Below, one piece after another: positions 56,479 to 60,201 of a stretch of DNA of 60,201 nt. A program made the translations under genes and the position numbers. The DNA comes from Candidatus Bilophila faecipullorum (GTDB lineage: Bacteria > Desulfobacterota > Desulfovibrionia > Desulfovibrionales > Desulfovibrionaceae): the NCBI GenBank assembly GCA_944326695.1, contig CALVEZ010000023.1, forward strand, positions 1 through 60,201, given 5' to 3'. Each line of letters opens with the position of its first letter. Positions within the stretch are counted from its first letter, which is position 1. The notes beneath the pieces are model-generated. The model had not been told where the DNA came from. It saw only the letters and a program-made list of their open reading frames with translations, and did not search any database.

Positions 56479-57171
56479 CTATTCGGTCTGCCCGGCCCGG
56501 CTGACGGCACGGTGGGCGTTCAGTTCGCGCTGGACGCGGTTGAGGAACATGCCCGCGAAGTTGACGAGGCGCGTCTCAAGCACGCTGAGGCGCCCGTGGA
56601 AGGTGTTGTAGCCGATGGTCGCCGGGATAGCCACGAGCAGGCCCATCGCCGTGGCGATGAGGGCTTCGGAGATGCCGGGGGCGACGGTGGCGAGGGAAGC
56701 GGACTTCATCGCGCCGATGGCGTGGAAGGTGTTCATGATGCCCCAGACCGTGCCGAAGAGCCCGATAAAGGGGGCCGTGTTCGCGGACGTGGCGAGGAAG
56801 GAAAGGGAACTGGTCAGGCGGGTCATTTCCATGTCCACGCCCTGCCGCAGGGAGCGGCGCACGTTGTCCACCACTACTTCCTCGGAGTTCCCGGCCTCTT
56901 TCGAGCGGTTGAATTCGGTCACGCCCTCGTGGGCGACGGTGTAGAGCGGGGATTCGGGATCGCCGCCGAGCGACTGCACGGCCTCGCGCAGGTCGCGGGC
57001 ACGGTTGAAGCGGTCCATGCCGTCGGCCGCCTTGTTCAGGGCGGCCCGGATGTTCAGCCACTTGCGGAACATCAGCGCCCAGCTTGCGACGCTCATGAAA
57101 AGCAGCAGCACAAGGACCGCCTTTGCGATCAGCGTCGCCTGCGCCAGAAGGGAAAGAATGCTCAAATCCAT
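56479..57171 (-). CDS. tolQ: TolQ/ExbB-family motor subunit
   Basis: 230 residues with three helices. [20 protein letters not shown] is helix 1; [20 protein letters not shown] and [17 protein letters not shown] are the conserved helices 2 and 3. Five TolQ surround two TolR in the inner membrane. The start at 57171 has AGGGTG upstream; the longer open frame to 57423 lacks a homologous extension. First gene of the tol unit. Confidence 0.95.
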   Translation of the reverse strand: MDLSILSLLAQATLIAKAVLVLLLFMSVASWALMFRKWLNIRAALNKAADGMDRFNRARDLREAVQSLGGDPESPLYTVAHEGVTEFNRSKEAGNSEEVVVDNVRRSLRQGVDMEMTRLTSSLSFLATSANTAPFIGLFGTVWGIMNTFHAIGAMKSASLATVAPGISEALIATAMGLLVAIPATIGYNTFHGRLSVLETRLVNFAGMFLNRVQRELNAHRAVSRAGQTE

Positions 57172-57506
57172 ATTGTCACCCTGATGCGTCATGGAGTGTG
57201 AAAAGAGGCCGCGGGCATCCGAAAGCGTCGCGGGCCGCCGAGGGCTTCCGTCATGACAAAAGGACCGGCAGCGCCGGGGCGCTGTCGGAAAAACGGTTGC
57301 TCTGCTCGCCCGGTCATAAGCGTCTGCGCCCCGCGATGCAACGAGAAAATGCTTCGCTCCCGTCGGCCCCGCAAGGCCGCCGTTTCGGGTGCGTCCGCAC
57401 CGCCGCCTCGAAGGGGCCTTCACTCGGCTCGTGGCGGCATCTCCGGGCGAAGCCGCCGCGCTCCGTCCCTTCTAGTCATTCCTCCGATAATATGCAATGT
57501 GAAAGA
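57172..57506. other. Divergent intergenic region
   Basis: Separates the leftward tolQ from the rightward perR. No gene is supported. Promoters for both units should be here, but only the perR side could be assigned. Confidence 0.5.
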
Positions 57507-57536
57507 CTTGACATTTTCAAGAACTAACAGTAATCC
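57507..57536 (+). promoter_or_regulatory. Promoter and candidate PerR operator of perR
   Basis: CTTGA-N5-TCAAG (57507-57521) is a perfect dyad overlapping the -35 TTGACA (57508-57513). A poor -10 (TAATCC, 57531-57536) follows at 17 bases. The arrangement fits autorepression by PerR, but the site differs from the Bacillus consensus. Confidence 0.45.
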
Positions 57537-57556
57537 TTCTCAAAAGAGGTGGAGAC

Positions 57557-57952
57557 ATGTCGCAGCCACAGACTCGTATGACGAGACAACGTATGGTTAT
57601 TCTTGAGGAATTGAGGAAAGTCAAGACTCATCCCACGGCAGACGAGCTGTACGCTATGGTTCGCACGCGGATGCCGCGCATCAGCCTGGGGACCGTCTAC
57701 CGCAATCTCGACTTTCTGACGGAATCTCAGGAAATTCTGAAACTGGAATCCGCCGGGTCCATCCGGCGCTTCGACGGCGACACCCGCCCGCACCAGCACG
57801 TGCGCTGCCGGGTGTGCGGCAAAATCGGAGACGTGATGCCGCCCGTTCCCTCGCCTTCCGTGGAAGGCGTCGCGGTGGAAGGCTTTACCATTACCGCCGC
57901 CCGGGTGGAGTATGAAGGCATTTGCGAGGACTGCGCGAAAAGGGCTTCCTGA
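57557..57952 (+). CDS. perR: Fur-family peroxide-responsive regulator (PerR type)
   Basis: 131 residues. The winged-helix domain has TRQRMVILEELRK and the recognition segment ISLGTVYRNLDFL. The dimer domain has PHQHVRCRVCGKIGDV and CEDC, two CxxC zinc pairs. Histidines for the regulatory metal lie in HQH and near KTHPTADE. Adjacent rubrerythrin and rubredoxin genes fit a PerR role rather than iron-sensing Fur. A hairpin with delayed U-run follows, so perR may also be transcribed alone. Confidence 0.9.
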   Translation: MSQPQTRMTRQRMVILEELRKVKTHPTADELYAMVRTRMPRISLGTVYRNLDFLTESQEILKLESAGSIRRFDGDTRPHQHVRCRVCGKIGDVMPPVPSPSVEGVAVEGFTITAARVEYEGICEDCAKRAS

Positions 57953-57977
57953 TTTCGCGGCCTCCTTGAAGAAAACG

Positions 57978-58017
57978 GGAAAGCCTTGCGCAAGCGGGCT
58001 TTCCTAATCCTTTTTTT
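57978..58017 (+). terminator. Partial terminator between perR and rubrerythrin
   Basis: GGAAAGCC/GGCTTTCC (57978-57985 with 57997-58004) encloses TTGCGCAA. Seven T residues come six bases after the stem, a weak arrangement. Confidence 0.55.
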
Positions 58018-58122
58018 GGCGTTATTTTCCGGGTGCGGCTTGGTCCGCGCCGGGCGTTCCCGTCCCGCGCTTCCGAAGGGAGCGTTATCCCTTCTTCCTT
58101 TTTTTTTCAGAGAGGTTAGAGT

Positions 58123-58698
58123 ATGAAGTCCCTGAAAGGCACCCAGACCGAGAAAAATATCCTGACCGCCTTTGCCGGCGAATCGCAGGCCCGCAACCGC
58201 TACGACTTCTTCGCCGCCGCCGCCAAAAAGGACGGCTTCGTACAGATTGCCGACATCTTTACCGAAACGGCGCTTCAGGAAAAGGAGCACGCCAAGCGCC
58301 TGTTCAAGTTCCTTGAAGGGGGCGACGTGGAAATCGTAGCCGCCTTCCCCGCGGGCATCATTGCCGGGACGGAAGAGAACCTGCGCGCCGCCGCCGCCGG
58401 GGAACATCACGAATACACCGAAATGTATCCTTCCTTCGCCAAGATCGCCGACGCCGAAGGCTTTTCTGAAATCGCCGCGGTCATGCGCAGCATCGCCATT
58501 GCCGAGCAGTATCATGAAGAGCGTTTCCTCGGCTTCGCCACGAACATCAAGGAAGGCCGCGTCTTCGTGCGTGAGAGCAAGGTCGTGTGGCGTTGCCGCA
58601 ACTGCGGCTGTCTCGTGATCGGTGAAAAGGCCCCGGCCCTGTGCCCGGCCTGCGCGCATCCCACCGCGCATTTTGAAGTGCTCCACAACCCTTGGTAA
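58123..58698 (+). CDS. rbr: Rubrerythrin
   Basis: 191-residue NADH-peroxidase of anaerobes. A four-helix diiron domain has the Glu ligands in [36 protein letters not shown] and [12 protein letters not shown]-terminal rubredoxin domain has WRCRNCGC and CPACAHP. It reduces hydrogen peroxide using electrons from rubredoxin, encoded 16 bases downstream. GAGAGG lies before the start. The PerR gene upstream is the expected regulator. Confidence 0.97.
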   Translation: MKSLKGTQTEKNILTAFAGESQARNRYDFFAAAAKKDGFVQIADIFTETALQEKEHAKRLFKFLEGGDVEIVAAFPAGIIAGTEENLRAAAAGEHHEYTEMYPSFAKIADAEGFSEIAAVMRSIAIAEQYHEERFLGFATNIKEGRVFVRESKVVWRCRNCGCLVIGEKAPALCPACAHPTAHFEVLHNPW

Positions 58699-58714
58699 AT
58701 CCCGGAGGCATCCG

Positions 58715-58900
58715 ATGGCTGATCCCAAAGACATGTACCGGTGCCCGGTGAGCAATTGCGGCTATGTCTACGACCCTGACCGGGGCGACAAGCGCCGCAA
58801 GATTCCCGCCGGCACCCGTTTTGAAGACCTGCCCGAAGACTGGACCTGCCCGGTGTGCGGCGCGTCCAAAAAGAACTTCAAGCCCTTGACGGAGTCCTGA
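58715..58900 (+). CDS. Rubredoxin with a CX4C first site
   Basis: 61 residues. Iron ligands lie in [14 protein letters not shown] and [10 protein letters not shown]. The first pair is separated by four residues instead of the usual two; the second is the standard CxxC. Some Desulfovibrio rubredoxins (Rd-2 type) have this spacing. The start at 58715 has GGAGG nine bases upstream, and the gene is 16 bases from rubrerythrin, so it is the likely electron donor for peroxide reduction. Confidence 0.92.
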   Translation: MADPKDMYRCPVSNCGYVYDPDRGDKRRKIPAGTRFEDLPEDWTCPVCGASKKNFKPLTES

Positions 58901-58979
58901 AAAACGGATTGGCCCCAATAAGGCTTTGATACGGCGGGGCGCTTCCGTTTTCGGCGGGGCGTCCCTGCCCGGCCATGAC

Positions 58980-59007
58980 GCCCGGACACTTGTTGTCCGG
59001 GCGTTTT
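58980..59007 (+). terminator. Terminator of the rubrerythrin-rubredoxin operon
   Basis: A perfect 9-bp stem GCCCGGACA/TGTCCGGGC with loop CTTGT, then GTTTT. Confidence 0.9.
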
Positions 59008-59097
59008 GCATCCGATCTTGTGCGTCGGGATGACACGGGGTAGGGTGCCCTTGCGGGGCGCGGCAACGTGTGCCGCAAGGATGAAAGGAGGGCGGCG

Positions 59098-60150
59098 ATG
59101 CGGCGGATAGCGGTATGGAACACGGCTTTTTTAGGGGACGCGGTGCTGACGCTGCCTTTGCTTCAGACGCTGGCCCACGCCTTTCCCGATGCGGAGATCG
59201 ATTTTTATGTACGCAAGGGGCTGGCTCCTCTTTTTGAGGCGCATCCTCTCCTCCATGCGGTCTACGAGTACGACAAGCGGCGGACGTCCGGGAGCAACCG
59301 CCTTTCCGCCGTGCTCCTCATGGGACGCGAACTCAGGCGACGGGGGTACGATCTCTGGATCGGGGCGCACACCAGCCCTCGTTCCGCGCTTCTGGCCCGT
59401 CTGAGCAATGCCCCCGTGCGCGTGGGGTATCTCGGGAGCCCGGTTTCCGCCCTCTGTTACAACCGCCGGGTTTCCCGCCGTTTCGGGGAACTGCACGAGA
59501 TCGAACGCCTGCTTGAACTCGCGAATCCCGTCCTGCCGCCGCAGGCCCCCCGCGAGCACTGGCCGGAACTGGTGCTTCCCCGTGCCGCCGTGCGGAAGGC
59601 CGAGGCATTCCGCGTCTCGCTGGAAAAGGTCAACGGTGCTTCCGCCCTGCTGGGCCTCCATCCGGGGTCGATCTGGGGAACGAAGCGCTGGCTTCCCTCG
59701 GGTTTCGCCGAGATGGCGCGCCGTGCCGCCGATGCGGGAGCGCACGTGCTGGTGTTCGCCGGACCGGGCGAAGAAGGCGTGGCCCGCGAGGTCATCGCTC
59801 TCTCCGGGCTGGACGGCAGCCCTCTCTTGCACGATCTTTCCTGCGCCCTCACCCTTCCCGAACTGGCGGCCTATCTGGGCACCCTCGACTGCTACGTGAC
59901 CAACGATTCCGGCCCCATGCACCTCGCCTGGGCGCAGCGCACGCCGGTGACGGCCCTTTTCGGCCCTACGGTGCGCGGCTTGGGCTTCTTCCCGCGCGGC
60001 GAAACCGCGAGCGTGTTTGAGGTTGCTCTCGATTGCCGCCCCTGCGGGTTGCATGGCCCGCAGCGTTGCCCGCGCGGGCATCACCGCTGCATGGCCGACA
60101 TCGACGTCAACGCCGTCTGGCGGGACGTGGAGCGGAAGTTGTTTCGTTGA
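59098..60150 (+). CDS. Family-9 glycosyltransferase (heptosyltransferase type)
   Basis: 350 residues, GT-B fold. The N-terminal NTAFLGDAVLTLPLL is the acceptor-side loop with the catalytic Asp of the family. GLHPGSIWGTKRW and TNDSGPMHLAWAQRTPVTALFGPT are nucleotide-sugar motifs of WaaC/WaaF enzymes. The C-terminal RPCGLHGPQRCPRGHH is common in WaaF-like proteins. It probably adds a heptose to the lipopolysaccharide inner core. Start at 59098, with GGAGG ten bases upstream. It ends in the R5 repeat. Confidence 0.88.
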   Translation: MRRIAVWNTAFLGDAVLTLPLLQTLAHAFPDAEIDFYVRKGLAPLFEAHPLLHAVYEYDKRRTSGSNRLSAVLLMGRELRRRGYDLWIGAHTSPRSALLARLSNAPVRVGYLGSPVSALCYNRRVSRRFGELHEIERLLELANPVLPPQAPREHWPELVLPRAAVRKAEAFRVSLEKVNGASALLGLHPGSIWGTKRWLPSGFAEMARRAADAGAHVLVFAGPGEEGVAREVIALSGLDGSPLLHDLSCALTLPELAAYLGTLDCYVTNDSGPMHLAWAQRTPVTALFGPTVRGLGFFPRGETASVFEVALDCRPCGLHGPQRCPRGHHRCMADIDVNAVWRDVERKLFR

Positions 60151-60153
60151 AAC

Positions 60154-60201
60154 TTGGGGAGGGGAGGGGGAAACTTTCTGGAGAAAGTTTCCCCCTCCCC
60201 T
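60154..60201 (+). repeat. 3'-end hairpin repeat, copy R5 (cut by the window edge)
   Basis: 60160-60179 pairs perfectly with 60182-60201 (20 bp seen, loop GG). It begins 4 bases after the glycosyltransferase stop. The outer stem and tail lie beyond the window. Confidence 0.85.

Overview
The window is high-GC bacterial chromosome, most likely from a Desulfovibrionaceae bacterium, and Bilophila-like is my best guess. The clues are a molybdopterin/formate-dehydrogenase accessory operon, PerR with rubrerythrin and a rubredoxin, TRAP and tripartite tricarboxylate (TTT) transporters, a TauE/SafE exporter and a complete Gram-negative Tol-Pal set. I had no similarity search, so family calls rest on motifs, length and gene order.

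Layout. 0.2-3.7 kb: minus-strand molybdopterin operon (E1-like protein, MoaD, FdhD, MobA, MoaA). 3.9-10.5 kb: RsmF-type methyltransferase, an FG-GAP repeat protein, diaminopropionate ammonia-lyase, a YkgJ-type protein and ThiD. 11.1-11.9 kb: MdtJ/MdtI polyamine exporter pair behind a hairpin-rich leader. 12.5-21.1 kb: plus-strand catabolic/transport cluster (FadR-type regulator with its own operator, TauE, TctB, TctA, M20 amidohydrolase, TctC, orphan SsuA-like binding protein, second M20 paralogue). 21.3-34.8 kb: surface-polysaccharide locus, bracketed by two long (CT)n microsatellites. It holds a Gtr-like three-gene cassette with a frameshifted GtrB, a 1213-residue protein with three glycosyltransferase domains, and GDP-mannose to GDP-D-rhamnose synthesis (ManC, Gmd, Rmd) plus a methyltransferase. 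35.3-40.6 kb: AEC carrier, DctPQM TRAP transporter and a DHDPS-family aldolase. 40.9-43 kb: a putative outer-membrane protein and a secreted protein of unknown role, followed by a third (CT)n tract. 43.5-48.7 kb: BI-1, RecR, YbaB, DnaX, IlvE. 49-51.5 kb: orphan ubiquitin-like protein, two tandem membrane paralogues, ZraP/Spy-like protein, tRNA-Pro. 51.5-57.2 kb: pal, tolB, a tandem TolA-III-like protein, tolA, tolR, tolQ. 57.5-60.2 kb: perR, rubrerythrin, rubredoxin, family-9 glycosyltransferase.

The most striking unexplained structure is a dispersed two-part repeat: a perfect 24-25 bp purine/pyrimidine hairpin followed by a conserved tail. It appears five times, always within about 20 bases downstream of a stop codon and always in the same orientation as the gene. 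Stem sequences differ between copies with compensating changes, so the fold appears to be selected. Other gene ends in the window carry ordinary U-tract terminators. A second notable signal is the set of three 43-49 base CT microsatellites, two of which flank the polysaccharide genes.
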